From Escarpia spicata (taxonomy: Eukaryota > Annelida > Polychaeta > Sabellida > Siboglinidae): 64,000 nucleotides of DNA. Under the pieces are notes generated by a model, which was given only the letters and a program-made list of their open reading frames with translations, was not told the origin of the DNA and did no database searches. The translations under genes were made by a program, and so were the position numbers. The DNA is taken from assembly GCA_963995525.1 (NCBI GenBank), contig CAXEFP010000923.1, positions 186,001-250,000 of the forward strand, in the 5' to 3' direction. Shown in pieces: positions 25,759-38,500 of the stretch; the stretch's first letter is position 1; every line of letters begins with the position of its first letter.

Positions 25759-28700
25759 GATGAGTTTTCACACCTATAACTTACGTAATATGTTCTTGTA
25801 ACTTACGTGACGGAGATAGAACGGTAACCTGCATTCCCATTTGTGATTAATCTAGTTATGTGTGTAGCTTGATATCAATCTAGCCTTCGTGAAGATTTGT
25901 AACATGCAAAACATCTATTTGGGGTAAGACCACATTAAGGATCCTTCCGCCGAAAAAAGTGCACTACAAATACCGTTTTGCTGTGATATGCATTAATTTT
26001 TTTCGAACATTTTTACATGGGACATGTTTGTCACGTGAGTACTGAATGTACTGCTGCTTTAGACAAGATAAAACATCAAATGGGGATGAATTTTCACACC
26101 TATAACTTACGTAATATGTTCTTGTAACTTACGTGACGGGGATAAAACGGTAACATGCATTCCCATTTGGGGTTAATCTAGTTATGTGTGTAGCATGATA
26201 TCAATCTAGCATTCGTGAAGATTTTTAACATGCAAAACATCTATTTGGGGTAAGACCACATTAAGGATCCTTCCGCCGAAAAAAGTGCACTACAAATACC
26301 GTTTTGCTGTGATATGCATTAATTTGTTTCGAACATTTTGACATGGGACATGTTTGTCTCGTGAGTACTGAATGTACTGCTGCTTTAGACAAGATAAAAC
26401 ATCAAATGGGGATGAGTTTTCACACCTATAACTTACGTAATATGTTCTTGTAACTTACGTGACGGGGATAAAACGGTAACATGCATTCCCATTTGGGGTT
26501 AATCTAGTTATGTGTGTAGCTTGATATCAATCTAGCCTTCGTGAAGATTTGTAACATGCAAAACATCTATTTGGGGTAAGACCACATTAAATATCCTTCC
26601 GCCGAAAAAAGTGCATTACAAATACCGTTTTGCTGTGATATGCATTAATTTTTTTCGAACACTTTGATATGGGACATGTTTGTCTCGTGAGTACTGAAGG
26701 TACTGCTGCTTTAGACAAGAAAAAACTTCAAATGGGGATGAGTTTTCACACCTATAACTTACGTAATATGTTCTTGTAACTTACGTGACGGAGATAGAAC
26801 GGTAACCTGCATTCCCATTTGTGATTAATCTAGTTATGTGTGTAGCTTGATATCAATCTAGCCTTCGTGAAGATTTGTAACATGCAAAACATCTATTTGG
26901 GGTAAGACCACATTAAGGATCCTTCCACCGAAAAAAGTGCACTACAAATACCGTTTTGCTGTGATATGCATTAATTTTTTTCGAACACTTGGACATGGGA
27001 CATGTTTGTCTCGTGAGTACTGAAGGTACTGCTGCTTTAGACAAGATAAAACTTGAAATGGTGATGAGTTTTCATACCTATAACTTACGTAATATGTTCT
27101 TGTAACTTACGTGACGGAGATAGAACGGTAACATGCATTCCCATTTGTGGTTAATATAATTATGTGTGTAGCTTGATATCAATCTAGCCTTCGTGAAGAT
27201 TTGTAACATGCAAATCATCTATTTGGGATAAGACCACATTAAGGATCCTTCCGCCGAAAAAAGTGCACTACAAATACCGTTTTGCTGTGATATGCATTAA
27301 TTTTTTTCGAACACTTTGACATGGGACACGTTTGTCTCGTGAGTACTGAATGTACTGCTGCTTTAGACAAGAAAAAACTTCAAATGGGGATTAGTTTTCA
27401 CACCTATAACTTACGTAATATGTTCTTGTAACTTACGTGACGGAGATAGAAGGGTAACATGCATTCCCATTTGTGATTAATCTAGTTATGTGTGTAGCTT
27501 GATATCAATCTAGCCTTCGTGAAGATTTGTAACATGCAAAACATCTATTTGGGGTAAGACCACATTAAAGATCCTTCCGCCGAAAAAAGTGCACTACAAA
27601 TACCGTTTTGCTGTGATATGCATTCATTTTTTTCGAACACTTTGATATGGGACATGTTTGTCTCGTGAGTACTGAAGGTACTGCTGCTTTAGACAAGAAA
27701 AAACTTCAAATGGGGATGAGTTTTCACACCTATAACTTACGTAATATGTTCTTGTAACTTACGTGACGGGGATAAAACGGTAACATGCATTCCCATTTGG
27801 GGTTAATCTAGTTATGTGTGTAGCTTGATATCAATCTAGCCTTCGTGAAGATTTGTAACATGCAAATCATCTATTTGGGATAAGACCACATTAAGGATCC
27901 TTCCACCGAAAAAAGTGCACTACAAATACCGTTTTGCTGTGATATGCATTAATTGTTTTCGAACACTTGGACATGGGACATGTTTGTCTCGTGAGTACTG
28001 AAGGTACTGCTGCTTTAGACAAGATAAAACTTGAAATGGTGATGAGTTTTCACACCTATAACTTACGTAATATGTTCTTGTAACTTACGTGAAGGAGATA
28101 GAACGGTAACATGCATTCCCATTTGTGGTTAATATAATTATGTGTGTAGCTTGATATCAATCTAGCCTTCGTGAAGATTTGTAACATGCAAAACATATAT
28201 TTGGGGTAACACCACATTAAGGATCCTTCCGCCGAAAAAAGTGCACTACAAATACCGTTTTGCTGTGATATGCATTAATTTTTTTCGAACACATGGACAT
28301 GGGACATGTTTGTCTCGTGAGTACTGAAGGTACTGCTGCTTTAGACAAGAAAAAACTTCAAATGGGGATGAGTTTTCACACCTATAACTTACGTAATATG
28401 TTCTTGTAACTTACGTGACGGGGATAAAACGGTAACATGCATTCCCATTTGGGGTTAATCTAGTTATGTGTGTAGCTTGATATCAATCTAGCCTTCGTGA
28501 AGATTTGTAACATGCAAATCATCTATTTGGGATAAGACCACATTAAGGATCCTTCCGCCGAAAAAAGTGCACTACAAATACCGTTTTGCTGTGATATGCA
28601 TTAATTTTTTTCGAACACTTTGACATGGGACATGTTTGTCTCGTGAGTACTGAATGTACTGCTGCTTTAGATAAGAAGAAACTTCAAATGGGGATTAGTT

Positions 28701-30974
28701 TTCACACCTATAACTTACGTAATATGTTCTTGTAACTTACGTGACGGAGATAGAACGGTAACATGCATTCCCATTTGTGATTAATCTATTTATGTGTGTA
28801 GCTTGATATCAATCTAGCCTTCGTGAAGATTTGTAACATGCAAAACATCTATTTGGTGTAAGACCACATTAAAGATCCTTCCGCCGAAAAAAGTGCACTA
28901 CAAATACCGTTTTGCTGTGATATGCATTAATTTTTTTCGAACACTTTGATATGGGACATGTTTGTCTCGTGAGTACTGAAGGTACTGCTGCTTTAGACAA
29001 GAAAAAACTTCAAATGGGGATGAGTTTTCACACCTATAACTTACGTAATATGTTCTTGTAACTTACGTGACGGGGATAAAACGGTAACATGCATTCCCAT
29101 TTGGGGTTAATCTAGTTATGTGTGTAGCTTGATATCAATCTAGCCTTCGTGAAGATTTGTAACATGCAAATCATCTATTTGGGATAAGACCACATTAAGG
29201 ATCCTTCCGCCGAAAAAAGTGCACTACAAATACCGTTTTGCTGTGATATGCATTAATTTTTTTCGAACACTTTGACATGGGACACGTTTGTCTCGTGAGT
29301 ACTGAATGTACTGCTGCTTTAGACAAGAAAAAACTTCAAATGGGGATTAGTTTTCACACCTATAACTTACGTAATATGTTCTTGTAACTTACGTGACGGA
29401 GATAGAACGGTAACATGCATTCCCATTTGTGATTAATCTAGTTATGTGTGTAGCTTGATATCAATCTAGCCTTCGTGAAGATTTGTAACATGCAAAACAT
29501 CAATTTGAGGTAAGACCACATTAAAGATCCTTCCGCCGAAAAAAGTGCATTACAAATACCGTTTTGTTGTGATATGCATTAATTTTTTTCGAACACTTGG
29601 ACATGGGACATGTTTGTCTCGTGAGTACTGAAGGTACTGCTGCTTTAGACAAGATAAAACTTGAAATGGTGATGAGTTTTCACACCTATAACTTACGTAA
29701 TATGTTCTTGTAACTTACGTGACGGGGATAAAACGGTAACATGCATTCCCATTTGGGGTTAATCTAGTTATGTGCGTAGCTTGATATCAATCTAGCCTTC
29801 GTGAAGATTTGTAACATGCAAAACATCTATTTGGGGTAAGACCACATTAAAGATCCTTCCGCCGAAAAAAGTGCACTACAAATACCGTTTTGTTGTGATA
29901 TGCATTAATTTTTTTCGAACACTTGGACATGGGACATGTTTGTCTCGTGAGTACTGAAGGTACTGCTGCTTTAGACAAGATAAAACTTGAAATGGTGATG
30001 AGTTTTCACACCTATAACTTACGTAATATGTTCTTGTAACTTACGTGACGGAGATAGAACGGTAACATGCATTCCCATTTGTGGTTAATATAATTATGTG
30101 TGTAGCTTGATATCAATCTAGCCTTCGTGAAGATTTGTAACATGCAAAACATATATTTGGGGTAAGACCACATTAAGGATCCTTCCGCCGAAAAAAGTGA
30201 ACTACAAATACCGTTTTGCTGTGATATGCATTAATTTTTTTCGAACATTTTGTCATGGGACATGTTTGTCTCGTGAGTACTGAATGTACTGCTGCTTTAG
30301 ACAAGATAAAACATCAAATGGGGATGAGTTTTCACACCTATAACTTACGTAATATGTTCTTGTAACTTACGTGACGGGGATAAAACGGTAACATGCATTC
30401 CCATTTGTGATTAATCTAGTTATGTGTGTAGCTTGATATCAATCTAGCCTTCGTGAAGATTTGTAACATGAAAAACAACTATTTGGGGTAAGACCACATT
30501 AAGGATCCTTCCACCGAAAAAAGTGCACTACAAATACCGTTTTGCTGTGATATGCATTAATTTTTTTCGAACACTTGGACATGGGACATGTTTGTCTCGT
30601 GAGTACTGAAGGTACTGCTGCTTTAGACAAGAAAAAACTTCAAATGGGGATGAGTTTTCACACCTATAACTTACGTAATATGTTCTTGTAACTTACGTGA
30701 CGGGGATAAAACGGTAACATGCATTCCCATTTGGGGTTAATCTAGTTATGTGTGTAGCTTGATATCAATCTAGCCTTCGTGAAGATTTGTAACATGCAAA
30801 TCATCTATTTGGGATAAGACCACATTAAGGATCCTTCCGCCGAAAAAAGTGCACTACAAATACCGTTTTGCTGTGATATGCATTAATTTTTTTCGAACAC
30901 TTTGACATGGGACACGTTTGTCTCGTGAGTACTGAATGTACTGCTGCTTTAGACAAGAAAAAACTTCAAATGGG
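25759..30974. repeat. Seventeen-monomer HOR, copy 2, one monomer short
   Basis: This copy follows copy 1 monomer by monomer but has 16 units. The rare marker ATGAAAAACAAC is at 25252 in copy 1 and 30468 in this copy, an offset of 5216 (16 x 326) instead of 5542. The loss lies in the monomer at 29671. That monomer begins like the one at 24129 (entered through GATAAAACTTGAAATGGTG) and continues like the one at 24455 (GGGGATAAAAC, GTGCGTAGC). Its last monomer (30649) is of the 23477 type, not the hybrid. A private G-to-C change gives GGGGTAACACC near 28204. Confidence 0.9.
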
Positions 30975-31300
30975 GATTAGTTTTCACACCTATAACTTAC
31001 GTAATATGTTCTTGTAACTTACGTGACGGAGATAGAACGGTAACATGCATTCCCATTTGTGATTAATCTAGTTATGTGTGTAGCTTGATATCAATCTAGC
31101 CTTCGTGAAGATTTGTAACATGCAAAACATCAATTTGAGGTAAGACCACATTAAAGATCCTTCCGCCGAAAAAAGTGCATTACAAATACCGTTTTGTTGT
31201 GATATGCATTAATTTTTTTCGAACACTTGGACATGGGACATGTTTGTCTCGTGAGTACTGAAGGTACTGCTGCTTTAGACAAGATAAAACTTGAAATGGT
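30975..31300. repeat. Linking monomer between HOR blocks
   Basis: A single monomer with GATTAG, GGAGATAGAAC, GTGATT, CATCAATTTGAGG, GCATTAC and TTTTGTTGTG, the same combination as at 23803, 29345, 35865 and 39777. It is followed at once by the TTTCATACC monomer of the next six-mer. In the other places it is followed by a TTTCACACC monomer or, at 29671, by a hybrid. The join to 31301 is therefore a novel adjacency created by rearrangement. Confidence 0.8.
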
Positions 31301-34300
31301 GATGAGTTTTCATACCTATAACTTACGTAATATGTTCTTGTAACTTACGTGACGGAGATAGAACGGTAACATGCATTCCCATTTGTGGTTAATATAATTA
31401 TGTGTGTAGCTTGATATCAATCTAGCCTTCGTGAAGATTTGTAACATGCAAATCATCTATTTGGGATAAGACCACATTAAGGATCCTTCCGCCGAAAAAA
31501 GTGCACTACAAATACCGTTTTGCTGTGATATGAATTAATTTTTTTCGAACACTTTGACATGGGACACGTTTGTCTCGTGAGTACTGAATGTACTGCTGCT
31601 TTAGACAAGAAAAAACTTCAAATGGGGATTAGTTTTCACACCTATAACTTACGTAATATGTTCTTGTAACTTACGTGACGGAGATAGAAGGGTAACATGC
31701 ATTCCCATTTGTGATTAATCTAGTTATGTGTGTAGCTTGATATCAATCTAGCCTTCGTGAAGATTTGTAACATGCAAAACATCTATTTGGGGTAAGACCA
31801 CATTAAAGATCCTTCCGCCGAAAAAAGTGCACTACAAATACCGTTTTGCTGTGATATGCATTCATTTTTTTCGAACACTTTGATATGGGACATGTTTGTC
31901 TCGTGAGTACTGAAGGTACTGCTGCTTTAGACAAGAAAAAACTTCAAATGGGGATGAGTTTTCACACCTATAACTTACGTAATATGTTCTTGTAACTTAC
32001 GTGACGGGGATAAAACGGTAACATGCATTCCCATTTGGGGTTAATCTAGTTATGTGTGTAGCTTGATATCAATCTAGCCTTCGTGAAGATTTGTAACATG
32101 CAAATCATCTATTTGGGATAAGACCACATTAAGGATCCTTCCACCGAAAAAAGTGCACTACAAATACCGTTTTGCTGTGATATGCATTAATTGTTTTCGA
32201 ACACTTGGACATGGGACATGTTTGTCTCGTGAGTACTGAAGGTACTGCTGCTTTAGACAAGATAAAACTTGAAATGGTGATGAGTTTTCACACCTATAAC
32301 TTACGTAATATGTTCTTGTAACTTACGTGAAGGAGATAGAACGGTAACATGCATTCCCATTTGTGGTTAATATAATTATGTGTGTAGCTTGATATCAATC
32401 TAGCCTTCGTGAAGATTTGTAACATGCAAAACATATATTTGGGGTAAGACCACATTAAGGATCCTTCCGCCGAAAAAAGTGCACTACAAATACCGTTTTG
32501 CTGTGATATGCATTAATTTTTTTCGAACACATGGACATGGGACATGTTTGTCTCGTGAGTACTGAAGGTACTGCTGCTTTAGACAAGAAAAAACTTCAAA
32601 TGGGGATGAGTTTTCACACCTATAACTTACGTAATATGTTCTTGTAACTTACGTGACGGGGATAAAACGGTAACATGCATTCCCATTTGGGGTTAATCTA
32701 GTTATGTGTGTAGCTTGATATCAATCTAGCCTTCGTGAAGATTTGTAACATGCAAATCATCTATTTGGGATAAGACCACATTAAGGATCCTTCCGCCGAA
32801 AAAAGTGCACTACAAATACCGTTTTGCTGTGATATGCATTAATTTTTTTCGAACACTTTGACATGGGACATGTTTGTCTCGTGAGTACTGAATGTACTGC
32901 TGCTTTAGATAAGAAGAAACTTCAAATGGGGATTAGTTTTCACACCTATAACTTACGTAATATGTTCTTGTAACTTACGTGACGGAGATAGAACGGTAAC
33001 ATGCATTCCCATTTGTGATTAATCTATTTATGTGTGTAGCTTGATATCAATCTAGCCTTCGTGAAGATTTGTAACATGCAAAACATCTATTTGGTGTAAG
33101 ACCACATTAAAGATCCTTCCGCCGAAAAAAGTGCACTACAAATACCGTTTTGCTGTGATATGCATTAATTTTTTTCGAACACTTTGATATGGGACATGTT
33201 TGTCTCGTGAGTACTGAAGGTACTGCTGCTTTAGACAAGATAAAACTTGAAATGGTGATGAGTTTTCATACCTATAACTTACGTAATATGTTCTTGTAAC
33301 TTACGTGACGGAGATAGAACGGTAACATGCATTCCCATTTGTGGTTAATATAATTATGTGTGTAGCTTGATATCAATCTAGCCTTCGTGAAGATTTGTAA
33401 CATGCAAATCATCTATTTGGGATAAGACCACATTAAGGATCCTTCCGCCGAAAAAAGTGCACTACAAATACCGTTTTGCTGTGATATGCATTAATTTTTT
33501 TCGAACACTTTGACATGGGACACGTTTGTCTCGTGAGTACTGAATGTACTGCTGCTTTAGACAAGAAAAAACTTCAAATGGGGATTAGTTTTCACACCTA
33601 TAACTTACGTAATATGTTCTTGTAACTTACGTGACGGAGATAGAAGGGTAACATGCATTCCCATTTGTGATTAATCTAGTTATGTGTGTAGCTTGATATC
33701 AATCTAGCCTTCGTGAAGATTTGTAACATGCAAAACATCTATTTGGGGTAAGACCACATTAAAGATCCTTCCGCCGAAAAAAGTGCACTACAAATACCGT
33801 TTTGCTGTGATATGCATTCATTTTTTTCGAACACTTTGATATGGGACATGTTTGTCTCGTGAGTACTGAAGGTACTGCTGCTTTAGACAAGAAAAAACTT
33901 CAAATGGGGATGAGTTTTCACACCTATAACTTACGTAATATGTTCTTGTAACTTACGTGACGGGGATAAAACGGTAACATGCATTCCCATTTGGGGTTAA
34001 TCTAGTTATGTGTGTAGCTTGATATCAATCTAGCCTTCGTGAAGATTTGTAACATGCAAATCATCTATTTGGGATAAGACCACATTAAGGATCCTTCCAC
34101 CGAAAAAAGTGCACTACAAATACCGTTTTGCTGTGATATGCATTAATTGTTTTCGAACACTTGGACATGGGACATGTTTGTCTCGTGAGTACTGAAGGTA
34201 CTGCTGCTTTAGACAAGATAAAACTTGAAATGGTGATGAGTTTTCACACCTATAACTTACGTAATATGTTCTTGTAACTTACGTGAAGGAGATAGAACGG

Positions 34301-35212
34301 TAACATGCATTCCCATTTGTGGTTAATATAATTATGTGTGTAGCTTGATATCAATCTAGCCTTCGTGAAGATTTGTAACATGCAAAACATATATTTGGGG
34401 TAAGACCACATTAAGGATCCTTCCGCCGAAAAAAGTGCACTACAAATACCGTTTTGCTGTGATATGCATTAATTTTTTTCGAACACATGGACATGGGACA
34501 TGTTTGTCTCGTGAGTACTGAAGGTACTGCTGCTATAGACAAGAAAAAACTTCAAATGGGGATGAGTTTTCACACCTATAACTTACGTAATATGTTCTTG
34601 TAACTTACGTGACGGGGATAAAACGGTAACATGCATTCCCATTTGGGGTTAATCTAGTTATGTGTGTAGCTTGATATCAATCTAGCCTTCGTGAAGATTT
34701 GTAACATGCAAATCATCTATTTGGGATAAGACCACATTAAGGATCCTTCCGCCGAAAAAAGTGCACTACAAATACCGTTTTGCTGTGATATGCATTAATT
34801 TTTTTCGAACACTTTGACATGGGACATGTTTGTCTCGTGAGTACTGAATGTACTGCTGCTTTAGATAAGAAGAAACTTCAAATGGGGATTAGTTTTCACA
34901 CCTATAACTTACGTAATATGTTCTTGTAACTTACGTGACGGAGATAGAACGGTAACATGCATTCCCATTTGTGATTAATCTATTTATGTGTGTAGCTTGA
35001 TATCAATCTAGCCTTCGTGAAGATTTGTAACATGCAAAACATCTATTTGGTGTAAGACCACATTAAAGATCCTTCCGCCGAAAAAAGTGCACTACAAATA
35101 CCGTTTTGCTGTGATATGCATTAATTTTTTTCGAACACTTTGATATGGGACATGTTTGTCTCGTGAGTACTGAAGGTACTGCTGCTTTAGACAAGAAAAA
35201 ACTTCAAATGGG
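31301..35212. repeat. Six-monomer HOR, module A (1956 bp), two copies
   Basis: Units run 31301-33256 and 33257-35212, corresponding to 21521-23476 and 27063-29018. Order: TTTCATACC with GTGGTT; GATTAG with GAAGGGTAAC and CATTCATTT; CAAATCATC with AATTGTTTTCG; GTGAAGGAG with CACATGGAC; CAAATCATC with TAGATAAGAAG; GATTAG with CTATTTATG and TTTGGTGTAAG. The sixth monomer of the first unit ends with GATAAAACTTG instead of GAAAAAACTTC, so a crossover lies at its right end. Private changes: TATGAATTAATT near 31530 and TGCTATAGAC near 34530. Confidence 0.92.
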
Positions 35213-35538
35213 GATGAGTTTTCACACCTATAACTTACGTAATATGTTCTTGTAACTTACGTGACGGAGATAGAACGGTAACATGCATTCCCATTTGTGA
35301 TTAATCTAGTTATGTGTGTAGCTTGATATCAATCTAGCCTTCGTGAAGATTTGTAACATGAAAAACAACTATTTGGGGTAAGACCACATTAAGGATCCTT
35401 CCACCGAAAAAAGTGCACTACAAATACCGTTTTGCTGTGATATGCATTAATTTTTTTCGAACACTTGGACATGGGACATGTTTGTCTCGTGAGTACTGAA
35501 GGTACTGCTGCTTTAGACAAGAAAAAACTTCAAATGGG
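35213..35538. repeat. Linking hybrid monomer with ATGAAAAACAAC
   Basis: This monomer carries the rare ATGAAAAACAAC and CCACCG of the last member of module B. Its switch site is GGAGATAGAAC, whereas the other four ATGAAAAACAAC monomers (25107, 30323, 37169, 39125) have GGGGATAAAAC. It joins the module A array to the module B array. A crossover or short conversion between the switch site and the GTGATT site would produce it. Confidence 0.8.
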
Positions 35539-38500
35539 GATGAGTTTTCACACCTATAACTTACGTAATATGTTCTTGTAACTTACGTGACGGGGATAAA
35601 ACGGTAACATGCATTCCCATTTGGGGTTAATCTAGTTATGTGTGTAGCTTGATATCAATCTAGCCTTCGTGAAGATTTGTAACATGCAAATCATCTATTT
35701 GGGATAAGACCACATTAAGGATCCTTCCGCCGAAAAAAGTGCACTACAAATACCGTTTTGCTGTGATATGCATTAATTTTTTTCGAACACTTTGACATGG
35801 GACACGTTTGTCTCGTGAGTACTGAATGTACTGCTGCTTTAGACAAGAAAAAACTTCAAATGGGGATTAGTTTTCACACCTATAACTTACGTAATATGTT
35901 CTTGTAACTTACGTGACGGAGATAGAACGGTAACATGCATTCCCATTTGTGATTAATCTAGTTATGTGTGTAGCTTGATATCAATCTAGCCTTCGTGAAG
36001 ATTTGTAACATGCAAAACATCAATTTGAGGTAAGACCACATTAAAGATCCTTCCGCCGAAAAAAGTGCATTACAAATACCGTTTTGTTGTGATATGCATT
36101 AATTTTTTTCGAACACTTGGACATGGGACATGTTTGTCTCGTGAGTACTGAAGGTACTGCTGCTTTAGACAAGATAAAACTTGAAATGGTGATGAGTTTT
36201 CACACCTATAACTTACGTAATATGTTCTTGTAACTTACGTGACGGAGATAGAACGGTAACATGCATTCCCATTTGTGGTTAATATAATTATGTGTGTAGC
36301 TTGATATCAATCTAGCCTTCGTGAAGATTTGTAACATGCAAAACATATATTTGGGGTAAGACCACATTAAGGATCCTTCCGCCGAAAAAAGTGCACTACA
36401 AATACCGTTTTGCTGTGATATGCATTAATTTTTTTCGAACACTTGGACATGGGACATGTTTGTCTCGTGAGTACTGAAGGTACTGCTGCTTTAGACAAGA
36501 AAAAACTTCAAATGGGGATGAGTTTTCACACCTATAACTTACGTAATATGTTCTTGTAACTTACGTGACGGGGATAAAACGGTAACATGCATTCCCATTT
36601 GGGGTTAATCTAGTTATGTGCGTAGCTTGATATCAATCTAGCCTTCGTGAAGATTTGTAACATGCAAAACATCTATTTGGGGTAAGACCACATTAAAGAT
36701 CCTTCCGCCGAAAAAAGTGCACTACAAATACCGTTTTGTTGTGATATGCATTAATTTTTTTCGAACACTTGGACATGGGACATGTTTGTCTCGTGAGTAC
36801 TGAAGGTACTGCTGCTTTAGACAAGATAAAACTTGAAATGGTGATGAGTTTTCACACCTATAACTTACGTAATATGTTCTTGTAACTTACGTGACGGAGA
36901 TAGAACGGTAACATGCATTCCCATTTGTGGTTAATATAATTATGTGTGTAGCTTGATATCAATCTAGCCTTCGTGAAGATTTGTAACATGCAAAACATAT
37001 ATTTGGGGTAAGACCACATTAAGGATCCTTCCGCCGAAAAAAGTGAACTACAAATACCGTTTTGCTGTGATATGCATTAATTTTTTTCGAACATTTTGTC
37101 ATGGGACATGTTTGTCTCGTGAGTACTGAATGTACTGCTGCTTTAGACAAGATAAAACATCAAATGGGGATGAGTTTTCACACCTATAACTTACGTAATA
37201 TGTTCTTGTAACTTACGTGACGGGGATAAAACGGTAACATGCATTCCCATTTGTGATTAATCTAGTTATGTGTGTAGCTTGATATCAATCTAGCCTTCGT
37301 GAAGATTTGTAACATGAAAAACAACTATTTGGGGTAAGACCACATTAAGGATCCTTCCACCGAAAAAAGTGCACTACAAATACCGTTTTGCTGTGATATG
37401 CATTAATTTTTTTCGAACACTTGGACATGGGACATGTTTGTCTCGTGAGTACTGAAGGTACTGCTGCTTTAGACAAGAAAAAACTTCAAATGGGGATGAG
37501 TTTTCACACCTATAACTTACGTAATATGTTCTTGTAACTTACGTGACGGGGATAAAACGGTAACATGCATTCCCATTTGGGGTTAATCTAGTTATGTGTG
37601 TAGCTTGATATCAATCTAGCCTTCGTGAAGATTTGTAACATGCAAATCATCTATTTGGGATAAGACCACATTAAGGATCCTTCCGCCGAAAAAAGTGCAC
37701 TACAAATACCGTTTTGCTGTGATATGCATTAATTTTTTTCGAACACTTTGACATGGGACACGTTTGTCTCGTGAGTACTGAATGTACTGCTGCTTTAGAC
37801 AAGAAAAAACTTCAAATGGGGATGAGTTTTCACACCTATAACTTACGTAATATGTTCTTGTAACTTACGTGACGGAGATAGAACGGTAACATGCATTCCC
37901 ATTTGTGATTAATCTAGTTATGTGTGTAGCTTGATATCAATCTAGCCTTCGTGAAGATTTGTAACATGCAAAACATCAATTTGAGGTAAGACCACATTAA
38001 AGATCCTTCCGCCGAAAAAAGTGCATTACAAATACCGTTTTGTTGTGATATGCATTAATTTTTTTCGAACACTTGGACATGGGACATGTTTGTCTCGTGA
38101 GTACTGAAGGTACTGCTGCTTTAGACAAGATAAAACTTGAAATGGTGATGAGTTTTCACACCTATAACTTACGTAATATGTTCTTGTAACTTACGTGACG
38201 GAGATAGAACGGTAACATGCATTCCCATTTGTGGTTAATATAATTATGTGTGTAGCTTGATATCAATCTAGCCTTCGTGAAGATTTGTAACATGCAAAAC
38301 ATATATTTGGGGTAAGACCACATTAAGGATCCTTCCGCCGAAAAAAGTGCACTACAAATACCGTTTTGCTGTGATATGCATTAATTTTTTTCGAACACTT
38401 GGACATGGGACATGTTTGTCTCGTGAGTACTGAAGGTACTGCTGCTTTAGACAAGAAAAAACTTCAAATGGGGATGAGTTTTCACACCTATAACTTACGT

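Noticed and set aside
15330..30974. Assembly artefact as the cause of near-identical duplicates
   Set aside because: Private substitutions in individual copies and breakpoints inside monomers suggest real duplications. Artefact cannot be excluded without raw reads, so it is kept as a caveat only.
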